Below, piece after piece: positions 43,087 through 50,900 of a stretch of 64,000 nt of DNA (its first letter is position 1; each line of letters starts with the position of its first letter). Position numbers and translations under genes: made by a program. The notes below the pieces were generated by a model. The model did not search any database, had not been told where the DNA came from, and was given only the letters and a program-made list of their open reading frames with translations. The DNA is from an uncultured Dorea sp. (lineage in GTDB: Bacteria; Bacillota; Clostridia; Lachnospirales; Lachnospiraceae): positions 135,894-199,893 of the forward strand of contig CAPEBR010000002.1 in assembly GCA_948602995.1 (NCBI GenBank). The letters run 5' to 3'.

Positions 43087-43545
43087 TTATTTTTGCTGGT
43101 TTTTTACTTTGTTTCGGAGCCGTTTAAAGAAGCCCTGCTTTTTCTGCGGAGTATCCAAAGGTCCTCTTAATCCTTTTACGGCTGTGATGTAGATTCCGCT
43201 TACAGTTGCCTTTACTTCCTTTTTGACCGGAATGAGTGGGAAAATTTCCGCGTCACACATGAGTGTCATAATTCTTGGGCCGATCTTGGCCTTAACAACC
43301 GGTACCTTTGACCTTCGCAGATATTTTGGAGTATTGTCTACTACGATCTGCGGAAGACCTGCATCCTTAAGCCTCAGCCGCCCTTTGTCAATAATCAGCA
43401 TGGACATGGTCTGCGCGACAGCTTCAAGCTGTGCCTGTTGCTCTGCCTGCCTTTTTTCAGCACGCTTTCCTAGGAAATATAATACGACACATGCAATGAT
43501 TAAAACAATTAATATTACCAGCATAACAATGGTGAATGGTTTCAT
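43087..43545 (-). CDS. Small membrane-anchored protein of unknown function
   Basis: The 152-residue protein has one N-terminal transmembrane helix (about residues 4-26), a short charged coiled segment (EKRQAEQQAQLEA), a compact beta-rich middle domain with KVPVVKAKIGPRIMTLMCD, and a lysine/arginine-rich tail. The topology suggests a soluble domain anchored on one side of the membrane; the charge distribution favours the cytoplasm. I do not recognise a named family. GGAGG lies before the ATG, and a shared bidirectional terminator follows the stop. Confidence 0.7.
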   Translation of the reverse strand: MKPFTIVMLVILIVLIIACVVLYFLGKRAEKRQAEQQAQLEAVAQTMSMLIIDKGRLRLKDAGLPQIVVDNTPKYLRRSKVPVVKAKIGPRIMTLMCDAEIFPLIPVKKEVKATVSGIYITAVKGLRGPLDTPQKKQGFFKRLRNKVKNQQK

Positions 43546-43676
43546 GGGAAGCCCTCCTGCTCATTCATTTTAGAACAGATTCTGCTCTAACTCTTTTGCA
43601 CGGAAATAATTGTATCATTCTTTCGGGGGAAGTGCAAGCATTATGGGGGTAAAATATTAGGGTTTTCACTGTTACC

Positions 43677-43732
43677 GTTACTGCTCACTCCGTTCACAGT
43701 AACATTCGCAAATCCATTTAAAATTCGCTTCG
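43677..43732 (-). repeat. Partial MITE copy
   Basis: About 56 bases equal one end of the 133-bp MITE, with GTTACTGCTCAC-TCC-GTTCACAGTAAC at the outer edge. The copy breaks off after TTCGCTTCG. It lies in the gap before the cardiolipin synthase gene. Confidence 0.75.
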
Positions 43733-43817
43733 TGGGAGGACGCTCTTATTGTTGTAAATATACAAATGAAGTGATATAATAACCCAAAATAGAAAGAATC
43801 CCGGGAATTATTCGGCA

Positions 43818-43880
43818 GGCCTGTGCACTTTGGTGAAGCGGTGGTATTTACTGCGCAGACCGTAAGGGAATGATTTAGGG
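43818..43880 (+). repeat. Diverged MITE fragment
   Basis: GGCCTGTGCA...TTTACTGCGCAGACCGTAAG...GTGATT-like sequence resembles the first half of the MITE, with about 18 extra bases inserted. With the fragment at 43677 it suggests a broken, rearranged element. Between the two, an A/T-rich stretch with ATATAATA could hold the cls promoter. Confidence 0.5.
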
Positions 43881-43910
43881 CAGAATGAATGGAAATTAAG
43901 GTGAATGGAT

Positions 43911-45395
43911 ATGCTGCAGATTTTTGCGGAGACAGTCATTGATGTATATCGGTGGCTCCTGGAAAATATATGGTTTGTGAATATAGTGCTTTCGATTCTG
44001 ATTATATTTTTTCAGAGAAGAAATCCGACCACAGTCTGGGCGTGGCTTTTATTGCTTTACTTTATTCCGGGTCTGGGGTTTGTGCTATATCTGATTCTTG
44101 GACAGAATTTCCGCAAGGAACGTATGTTTAAGATGAAGGAGATTGAAGGGGAAGTAAAATATGCGGTCCGGCGGCAGGAGGAATCAATATATCGAAAGAA
44201 GCTAAAACTTAAGGATCCCGAAACCGGACGGTTCAGAGGACTTATGCTGTATAATCTGAATGAGGGCGAGGCGGTTCTTACGGATAACAATGATATCCAC
44301 ATTTACACAGACGGTGAGAAAAAGTTTCATGCACTTCTCGACGAGATGGATCATGCCAGAAACTATATTCATATGCAGTACTATATTATCCGTGACGATG
44401 AGCTCTGGAAGAGGGTTGAGGAGGTACTGATCCGAAAGGCAAAGCAGGGCGTGGAGATACGAGTCCTGTTTGACAGCATGGGCTGCAGGGGACGGCGCGG
44501 AATGAGCGCTGCGGCATGGAACAGGCTCAGGAAGGCGGGAATCCAGGTGGCAGAGTTTTTCCCGGCAGTGCTTGGAAAGCTGCAGCTTCGTGTGAACTAC
44601 CGGAACCACAGGAAAATTGTGGTTATAGACGGAAGGCTTGGCTTTATCGGAGGCTTTAATGTGGGACGTGAATACCTGGGGCGGGATCAGAAATTCGGCT
44701 ACTGGCGCGACACACATATCTGTATCGAGGGTTCAGCAGTAACCTCTCTGGCTGTCAGATTTGTACTGGACTGGAATTATGCTACGAAAGAGAATCTGTT
44801 TTTGGAGGACAGACTGTTTGAGATCCCGGAATATGAGAGAAAGGGAAGAGACCTGGTGCAGATCGTGTCAAGCGGCCCGGATTCGGGAAGTCCGGTCATC
44901 CGGGATAATTATCTGCGCCTGATCCATATGGCGAAGAAGAGCATCTATATACAGACCCCGTATTTTATTCCAGATGATAATATCCGGGACGCGCTTCTGA
45001 TTGCGGCAAAGTCAGGGATTGATGTGCGTATTATGATTCCGTGTAAACCTGATCATCCGTTTGTATACTGGGCCACCTATTCTTATATGGGTGAGATGGT
45101 GCAGGCAGGGGCAAGATGCTATACCTATAACAATGGCTTCCTTCACACAAAATGTCTGTGTGTGGATGGGATTGTGAGCTGTATCGGAACAGCAAATATG
45201 GACATCAGAAGCTTCAGCCTGAACTTTGAAGTGAATGCCGTAATCTACAGCGCCAGAACAACAGAGAGGCTTCAGAAGTCATTTGAAGAGGATATTCCAA
45301 AATGTACGCTGGTGACGAAGAAAAGATACGAGGAAAGAGAATTGCTGATACGTGCAAAGGAACAGTTCTGCAGACTTCTTTCTCCTGTATTGTAG
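43911..45395 (+). CDS. cls: Cardiolipin synthase
   Basis: The roughly 494-residue enzyme has two N-terminal transmembrane helices, then two phospholipase-D active-site motifs: HRKIVVIDG and HTKCLCVDG, each followed by a GxxN-type stretch. It joins two phosphatidylglycerols into cardiolipin and glycerol in the membrane. AAGGTG at 43898-43903 suits the ATG at 43911 (seven bases) better than the ATG at 43905 (one base). An OmpR-type two-component system follows 43 bases downstream on the same strand. Confidence 0.92.
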   Translation: MLQIFAETVIDVYRWLLENIWFVNIVLSILIIFFQRRNPTTVWAWLLLLYFIPGLGFVLYLILGQNFRKERMFKMKEIEGEVKYAVRRQEESIYRKKLKLKDPETGRFRGLMLYNLNEGEAVLTDNNDIHIYTDGEKKFHALLDEMDHARNYIHMQYYIIRDDELWKRVEEVLIRKAKQGVEIRVLFDSMGCRGRRGMSAAAWNRLRKAGIQVAEFFPAVLGKLQLRVNYRNHRKIVVIDGRLGFIGGFNVGREYLGRDQKFGYWRDTHICIEGSAVTSLAVRFVLDWNYATKENLFLEDRLFEIPEYERKGRDLVQIVSSGPDSGSPVIRDNYLRLIHMAKKSIYIQTPYFIPDDNIRDALLIAAKSGIDVRIMIPCKPDHPFVYWATYSYMGEMVQAGARCYTYNNGFLHTKCLCVDGIVSCIGTANMDIRSFSLNFEVNAVIYSARTTERLQKSFEEDIPKCTLVTKKRYEERELLIRAKEQFCRLLSPVL

Positions 45396-45438
45396 CTAAA
45401 CGGATGTGAGAGTACGCAATAAAACAGAGAGGTGTTTT

Positions 45439-46128
45439 ATGAAAAATATTTTAATTGCCGATGATAATGCGCAGATTCTGGATGTTCTAAAGGAATATGC
45501 AGTCAGAGAGAATTATCAGGTTTATACGGCAAACACGGGCAGAGAAGCTTTGAGCGAATTCCATAAGCGCAGCTATCATGCAGTTTTGCTGGATGTTATG
45601 ATGCCGGAAATTGACGGATTTGAAGTCTGCCGGGAAATCCGCAGAAAATCCATGGTTCCCATTGTCATGATTACTGCCCGGGGTGAAGACTTTGAACGCA
45701 TTATGGGGCTGGATATCGGAGCCGATGACTATGTGGTAAAGCCATTTTCTCCATCCGAGGTAATGGCACGTCTTCGGGCGATTTTACGCAGAATGAATCT
45801 GAACGGAAATGAACAGCAGCAATATATGACAAAAGGAAGCCTGGACATTTCCATGGAAAAATTCCAGGTATTCATCCATGGAGAAGAAGTTCATCTGACA
45901 AAAAAAGAAATTGAAATTCTCTTTCTTCTTGTATCAAAAACGGGAAATGTATTTTCAAGAGGACATATCCTCGACTCTGTATGGGGATATGATTATTATG
46001 GAGATGACCGGATTGTTGATACACATATTAAAAGAATGCGTACGAAACTGGACAAATACAGCCATCCCGACTGGAAGATTGTGACCGTCAGGGGCGTGGG
46101 CTACAAGTTTGAGATATGCCATGAATAA
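45439..46128 (+). CDS. OmpR-family response regulator
   Basis: The 229-residue protein has a receiver domain (acidic pair in IADDN, phospho-acceptor D52 in LLDVMMP, K in VVKPFSP) and a C-terminal winged-helix DNA-binding domain (LTKKEIEILFLL, then VDTHIKRMRTKL and VRGVGYKF). The ATG at 45439 follows GAGAGGTG; an earlier in-frame start at 45406 has none. It overlaps its kinase gene by eight bases. The perfect inverted repeat at 47603-47620 is a possible binding site. Confidence 0.92.
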   Translation: MKNILIADDNAQILDVLKEYAVRENYQVYTANTGREALSEFHKRSYHAVLLDVMMPEIDGFEVCREIRRKSMVPIVMITARGEDFERIMGLDIGADDYVVKPFSPSEVMARLRAILRRMNLNGNEQQQYMTKGSLDISMEKFQVFIHGEEVHLTKKEIEILFLLVSKTGNVFSRGHILDSVWGYDYYGDDRIVDTHIKRMRTKLDKYSHPDWKIVTVRGVGYKFEICHE

Positions 46129-47542
46129 AATTACAAAAAAACTTTTTAGATATTTTACAGTGCTTGCCCTTTTTCTTGTAATGATTGTTTTTATTGGATT
46201 TTACAGTGTTTTCCGCTATTATAATTACCACTATCAGGAACAAGACTTAAAGGAACGGGCAAAGACAATAAAAAATCAACTGGAAGCCTTTATGAATACC
46301 ACAGGCCCGCGCAGAGGGCAGGGAGCCTACTTAAAATTTCTGGATGACATTTCCATGGCTGATGCTTATATTATCAGCAGAAATAACGGGATGGTCTTCT
46401 GCGGGGGCGGTGATGGATCAGGAAAAGAACCCTCAGAGAAGATTCTTGCTTTTGCAGATCAGATTTTTGCTTCAGGGGCTGAACAGCAGTTAAAGGAACA
46501 GGATCAAGGTGGAAACCATGTTATTTTACTTGGATTTCCAATTGAGAAGAATGACAGAATTATAGCGGCATTAGTGATCTGTGATACCCTGGGCATCGAA
46601 CAGCACAGCTTTTTTCTAGCCATTACCATTTTGGGCTTCTGTCTGCTCTTTGCACTGTTAGCATCAGGGATCCTATCTGTATTTCTGGCCAGACGTTTTA
46701 TGATGCCCATACAGAAAATCGCTGCCGTTACCCGTGAATTGGCCAGGGGAAATTACCAGGCAAAAACAGATGTTCATGATAATAACGAAATAGGCGAACT
46801 GGCCAGAGAAACTGATATTTTAGCAGAAAAGCTGGATGCAGCCTGCCAGGAGGGAGAAGCACTGGAACAGATGCAGAAGGATTACATTGCTAATATATCC
46901 CACGAACTGCGGACGCCGGTTACAGTAATCAGAAGTTCACTGGAAGCCATCTGTGATGGGATCGTATCCGGCGAAAAGTTAAAGGAGTATCAGGAACAAT
47001 GCCTGAAAGAAAGCATTTCCCTGCAGAGGCTGGTAAATGATATGCTGGAGTTGTCAAGGCTTCAGAATAAAGATTTCCCTATTGCAAAATCAAAACTGGA
47101 TCTGCTCATGGTGCTGGATGATGCACTGCGTGCAATTCGGATCATAGCCGAAACAAGGGGAATCCATCTGCATTACAGCAGGCCGGAATCTGAGTGGAAT
47201 ATGAAGGGGGACTATGGACGGCTTCGCCAGATGTTTACAGTCGTCCTTGATAATGCAATCAAATATTCTCCAAATGGCAGCTCCGTCTGGGTCGGTACAT
47301 GGGAAAACCCGGACTGCTGCGGCATATCTGTAAAGGATGAGGGCTGCGGCATTCCTGAGGAGGAACAGCAGCATATCTTTGAGAAATTTTTCCGTTCAGG
47401 AAAGACGGAGGAAAAAGGCACCGGACTAGGGCTTGCGATTATGAAAAGCATTGCTGACAGACATTCCATAGGGCTGGAAATACGGAGTACTTATAGGCAG
47501 GGAACCAGTGTCATTTTCACCGTGCCGTTGGAGCATAGTTGA
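46121..47542 (+). CDS. Membrane sensor histidine kinase
   Basis: The 473-residue kinase has a transmembrane helix near residues 10-30, an extracytoplasmic region of about 130 residues with a glycine-rich patch, a second helix near 165-190, a HAMP segment, a HisKA domain with H261 in ISHELRTP, and an ATPase domain with DNAIKYSP, DEGCGIP and GTGLGLAI. It is translationally coupled to its regulator by the ATGAATAA overlap. The stop codon touches the left target duplication of a 27-bp MITE remnant. The signal is unknown. Confidence 0.92.
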   Translation: MNKITKKLFRYFTVLALFLVMIVFIGFYSVFRYYNYHYQEQDLKERAKTIKNQLEAFMNTTGPRRGQGAYLKFLDDISMADAYIISRNNGMVFCGGGDGSGKEPSEKILAFADQIFASGAEQQLKEQDQGGNHVILLGFPIEKNDRIIAALVICDTLGIEQHSFFLAITILGFCLLFALLASGILSVFLARRFMMPIQKIAAVTRELARGNYQAKTDVHDNNEIGELARETDILAEKLDAACQEGEALEQMQKDYIANISHELRTPVTVIRSSLEAICDGIVSGEKLKEYQEQCLKESISLQRLVNDMLELSRLQNKDFPIAKSKLDLLMVLDDALRAIRIIAETRGIHLHYSRPESEWNMKGDYGRLRQMFTVVLDNAIKYSPNGSSVWVGTWENPDCCGISVKDEGCGIPEEEQQHIFEKFFRSGKTEEKGTGLGLAIMKSIADRHSIGLEIRSTYRQGTSVIFTVPLEHS

Positions 47543-47548
47543 AAAATG

Positions 47549-47575
47549 GTTACTGTTCACGGAGTGAACAGTAAC
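47549..47575. mobile_element. 27-bp minimal MITE with perfect 8-bp target duplication
   Basis: GTTACTGTTCAC-GGA-GTGAACAGTAAC is a palindrome equal to the terminal 27 bases of the full MITE. It is flanked by GAAAAATG on both sides (47541-47548 and 47576-47583). It is either an internal-deletion product or a minimal insertion, located at the kinase stop codon. Confidence 0.88.
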
Positions 47576-47602
47576 GAAAAATGTTTTGATTTTGTACCGT
47601 AA

Positions 47603-47620
47603 ATGTCATCAAAATGACAT
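47603..47620 (+). promoter_or_regulatory. Candidate operator before the DxDGDG-repeat gene
   Basis: ATGTCAT-CAAA-ATGACAT is a perfect inverted repeat 70 bases before the ATG at 47691. A -10-like TATAGT lies at 47629-47634 and no -35 is seen, so the repeat sits where an activator would bind. The adjacent OmpR-type regulator is the first candidate. Confidence 0.55.
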
Positions 47621-47690
47621 ATTACTTTTATAGTATATCTTTAAGTCAGAAGTTTCTGAGAGAATTTAATAGAATTGTGGAGGTATTAAA

Positions 47691-48272
47691 ATGAAAAAAA
47701 GAAGCATATTTGTATTGTTATTAACTACCCTGACAATAGGAACTGCCGTTCCTGCAACAGCGGCGCCATGTGGCTATGGAAGAGGTCCTCATTGCGGCCA
47801 AAACTATGTAGACGCGGATGGAGACGGAGTCTGTGACAATTATACGTATGCTGGTGGAAACGGCTTTAACGGCAATGGATGCGGCAGAAATCCCTACTGT
47901 GGTCAGAATTATGTAGATGCGGATGGAGATGGGATTTGTGATAATTTTGTAGATAACAATGGAGATGGAATCAACGACAACTGCCCGGGATTTGGGAATG
48001 GACAGGGACGCAGGAATGGACAGGGACAATATAAGGCCACGGCTGCCAGTTCTGCAAAAAGAAATACTGCAAAAAAGACTGTTGTGAAAAAGAGCACTAT
48101 TAAAAAAGTTCAGAAAAGACTGAACAAAATTGGTTATAAGTGCGGGAAAGCCAACGGAGTCATGAACGCAAAGACAAAAAAGGCCTTGAGAAGGTTTAAG
48201 AAAGCAAAAAAGCTGAAAATCAACAGTACCATTGATACTTCAACGTTAAAGGCTCTGCGGATTTCCAGATAA
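47691..48272 (+). CDS. Secreted protein with DxDGDG repeats and a peptidoglycan-binding-like end
   Basis: The 193-residue protein has a signal peptide (about residues 1-25, ending ATAA), then three or so repeats of a YVDADGDGVCDN-type calcium-loop motif with cysteines and glycine/asparagine-rich spacers (about 26-105). A lysine-rich linker leads to a C-terminal segment (KKVQKRLNKIGYKCGKANGV...TKKALRRFKKAKKL) like a PG_binding_1 repeat. It probably sits in the cell wall and binds calcium, which is inference from the motifs. GGAGG precedes the ATG. It follows the two-component genes and may be controlled by them. Confidence 0.75.
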   Translation: MKKRSIFVLLLTTLTIGTAVPATAAPCGYGRGPHCGQNYVDADGDGVCDNYTYAGGNGFNGNGCGRNPYCGQNYVDADGDGICDNFVDNNGDGINDNCPGFGNGQGRRNGQGQYKATAASSAKRNTAKKTVVKKSTIKKVQKRLNKIGYKCGKANGVMNAKTKKALRRFKKAKKLKINSTIDTSTLKALRISR

Positions 48273-48273
48273 A

Positions 48274-48325
48274 AGAGGAAGAGGGGACGGGGCATTTTTA
48301 AAAATGCCCCGTCCCCTCTTCCTCT
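48274..48325. terminator. 52-bp perfect palindrome, likely bidirectional terminator
   Basis: Two 26-base arms are exact complements without a loop. The inner 34 bases (half GGGGACGGGGCATTTTT) equal the core of 24145-24180. It starts two bases after a stop codon and lies between convergent genes. Confidence 0.8.
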
Positions 48326-48365
48326 ATACGAAGTGTGGCATCCAGCAGCTCCTCTGATTGCTGTA

Positions 48366-49403
48366 CTAGTCCGTGACTAGCAGTCTCTTTTGCCTTTTGA
48401 GCCGTGACCGCAGGGAATTCAGAAATCTTTCATTCCCGAGTACCCGAAGTACAGGACCGAAGGACACGACCTCAATGAGAAGTTCTGTTTCCATGCTCTG
48501 ATTATAATAGATGCAGCACTCATAAGTATTTACGCCGGTTCTTTTCGTGTCCTTTTCATAATTGGCAAAATGCAGCATGGCACGCTCCAGGGCATTGCGT
48601 TCATTGACAATCTGCAGCTTAACCGGTTCCTTGTAATAGGAACTCCGGATTAATGCATTCAGATCAGCCTCACGGGAAAAATACCGGTCTGTGAGAAGGA
48701 CGTTCTGGGTACGGGCAACATTCAGGATTTCCAGTCTCAGACTTCCGTTTCCGGTATTTTTTAAGGCAAGAAGACGGAATCTGTCATTTTTTACGGAATA
48801 TTCAATCCTTGCAGGGACATAGTAATGATGAACCCGTGTCCCGGCAGGGGAGGTATAATCAAGATCCACATACTGCTGCTTCTTCTGTGCCTGAAGAAGA
48901 ATACGGAAATTATGACGGAATCTTTCATAATTGTCATGGGAAATATCAGTATATATCCCTCCGCTGGACGCCGGATCTGTTTCACGCTGCAGGCATTCAC
49001 GGTAAGGGTCGCCGTCTGCAAACCGGTCGTAGTAATAGAACTGTTCCTGTCGCCAAAGGGGCGTCACATCTGCCAGCATTTTGTCCAAAGTGTCAAGCTG
49101 CTCCTTTTCAAGGAATAATCCAATGCGGGGATCTGATAACAATGCCTTGAGATATGATTTCTCCAGGGAGGAGAGGGGCGTAAGGAAGGAGGGGGACAGT
49201 CTGGAGAGAAAGAGCTCTCCGTTTCTGTCAAGCAGATTCCACGTACCGTCCTTAAGCCGGGGGATGATTGAGAGCATGCTTTCCCCAAAACCCTCTTTAC
49301 AGATCTGACTGCGGATATCCTGCATGGTCATGGCATCCTGGCGGCAGAGAATATGCCGTAATACCTGATAATAGCAGCTGTATATTTCTGAAAATAATTC
49401 CAT
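48366..49403 (-). CDS. WYL-domain protein 1
   Basis: The 345-residue protein has an N-terminal helical region of about 130 residues with possible winged-helix parts, then a WYL-like Sm-fold domain (YVDLDYTSPAGTRVHHYYVPARIEYSV and FRLLALKNTGN). A C-terminal domain with a WCX-like extension follows. WYL proteins are regulators that sense ligands, possibly nucleotides or nucleic-acid ends. AGGAGGTG precedes the ATG, and the gene lies 39 bases after WYL protein 2 on the same strand. Both are divergent from rtcB. Confidence 0.8.
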   Translation of the reverse strand: MELFSEIYSCYYQVLRHILCRQDAMTMQDIRSQICKEGFGESMLSIIPRLKDGTWNLLDRNGELFLSRLSPSFLTPLSSLEKSYLKALLSDPRIGLFLEKEQLDTLDKMLADVTPLWRQEQFYYYDRFADGDPYRECLQRETDPASSGGIYTDISHDNYERFRHNFRILLQAQKKQQYVDLDYTSPAGTRVHHYYVPARIEYSVKNDRFRLLALKNTGNGSLRLEILNVARTQNVLLTDRYFSREADLNALIRSSYYKEPVKLQIVNERNALERAMLHFANYEKDTKRTGVNTYECCIYYNQSMETELLIEVVSFGPVLRVLGNERFLNSLRSRLKRQKRLLVTD

Positions 49404-49442
49404 GGTACACCTCCTGGACCAATACCTTTTGGCCTTGCATTG

Positions 49443-50684
49443 TTACATAGAAGAAATATGATAAAGTTCATACATCGCCTCCAGGTCCCGGTAAAACCGT
49501 TGTTCTACGTAGCTGTCAGTGCACTTAAGATTCAGGATTCTTCCAGTAAATGTGCGGATCCATGGCAGCATTTCGTTACAGTCAAAGACCTCAGTCTCAT
49601 ATTGATAAATATTCTGCGCGATTTTTGTGACCGTTCCGCCCCGGCCTTCACGCTTTAAGCGCTCCACAATATAATGTTCTCCAGGTTCTATGGCCTGAAT
49701 CGTCATGGACAGCTTATCTAGATGATGTCCGGCTTTCCCCTGGAAAGAAACTCCCCAGAGCTTTTCATGGTTCTGTACCAGCTTTTCGGTCAGCAGGTCA
49801 TATCCGGCGAATGGCTCTAAAGGGAGGACGCTCCGGATGGAATCCAGGCGGAAACAGGAAAATCGTTTCTTTTGTTTTACATATCCACACAGATACCGCC
49901 GGCCGCTTCTGGTGCTGATCAGGATCTGCAAAGGAACGCAGACCGCCGTAACGGTATGCTCCCTTTTGGTGCATTTTACCGCCATCTGTATCTGCCGTTT
50001 TTGATTCATGGCGTCAAGGATCCCAAGAAGGATTTCATCCTCCAGTGTATGTACAAAAAAGCTATGCTTTACACGGAAGGTGCGGTTCTGATAATCCAGC
50101 TGCTCTGTCAGATGATTGCCAACGATTCCAAAGACCTCTGACATCTGATAAAAGGCGAGGGCGTCCAGTATGTCTTCATTGGTTTTCAGCCACAGTGCCA
50201 GTGAGCAGTCCAGGGAAAAAACAACCGTTTTCCCCTTTCTTTTTCTCTCCAGGAGACCATCCCGGGCATAGGCCGTGCATTTCCTCCGGACAGTCTGAAG
50301 GTCGGACAGGTTCCCATACTCTGTCAGCAGAAGATCAGTAATCTCCTTTGCTGTCAGGGCGCGCCCGTCCTTTAGCAGATTCAGTATGAGAAAATGCAGT
50401 ACAAGGTCGTTATCAGTGAAGCTCTTTGTCTTCCATACCTGGAACAGGGGATTAGTATCCAGGAGATTGCTGTCTATGGCAAGGAAGATATTCGTGCCGT
50501 CAGATGTATGGGTCTTTTGGACATAGGGACCGAGCCAGCTTTCCAGACGCCGCCGCTCATTATCGTAGGTGCGGGGGCTTTTTTCCCGGAACTCATTTCT
50601 AGATTTGAAGCCATAGACAAAAAAATCACGGACATATTCTCTTGTTTTGGGAAAGCTTTTCACTAGCTCCCGGAAATCTGACAT
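49443..50684 (-). CDS. WYL-domain protein 2
   Basis: The 413-residue protein has an N-terminal helical segment, a winged-helix DNA-binding region (LTAKEITDLLLTEYGN, then LQTVRRKCTAYARDGLLERK), and a WYL-like domain (VTAVCVPLQILISTRSGRRY and FSCFRLDSIRSVLPLEPF) followed by a WCX-like C-terminus. AGGAGG precedes the ATG by seven bases. It is the first gene of a two-gene operon with WYL protein 1 and is transcribed away from rtcB. It has the clearer DNA-binding domain of the two and is the more likely direct regulator. Confidence 0.82.
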   Translation of the reverse strand: MSDFRELVKSFPKTREYVRDFFVYGFKSRNEFREKSPRTYDNERRRLESWLGPYVQKTHTSDGTNIFLAIDSNLLDTNPLFQVWKTKSFTDNDLVLHFLILNLLKDGRALTAKEITDLLLTEYGNLSDLQTVRRKCTAYARDGLLERKRKGKTVVFSLDCSLALWLKTNEDILDALAFYQMSEVFGIVGNHLTEQLDYQNRTFRVKHSFFVHTLEDEILLGILDAMNQKRQIQMAVKCTKREHTVTAVCVPLQILISTRSGRRYLCGYVKQKKRFSCFRLDSIRSVLPLEPFAGYDLLTEKLVQNHEKLWGVSFQGKAGHHLDKLSMTIQAIEPGEHYIVERLKREGRGGTVTKIAQNIYQYETEVFDCNEMLPWIRTFTGRILNLKCTDSYVEQRFYRDLEAMYELYHISSM

Positions 50685-50815
50685 GGCATCCGCCTCCTTT
50701 TATAGTTGAGCATTCTCGGAAACTAACCACCACTTTATCGGCTCGGATGCCGTACAGCGGGGTGTACGGCCCCGTGAATAGTAATCTTAGTATATCACAT
50801 CTCGCAACTTTTTTT

Positions 50816-50852
50816 AAATGATACTTTGGCAGGCATGGGGTAAAATGATACT
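50816..50852. promoter_or_regulatory. Direct repeats in the WYL-rtcB intergenic region
   Basis: AAATGATACT occurs at 50816-50825 and again at 50843-50852, a 27-base spacing, between the divergent WYL and rtcB genes. They could be operators. The same gap holds a GTACAGCGGGGTGTAC-type hairpin near 50750-50770. Confidence 0.45.
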
Positions 50853-50900
50853 GAGCGTTAGTTAAATCTGCCATGAGAATGATGAAAGGATGTGAACAGG

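Noticed and set aside
50740..50800. GC-rich hairpin before rtcB as a tRNA or riboswitch
   Set aside because: There is no cloverleaf or known riboswitch core; it looks like a simple hairpin or a diverged repeat end.
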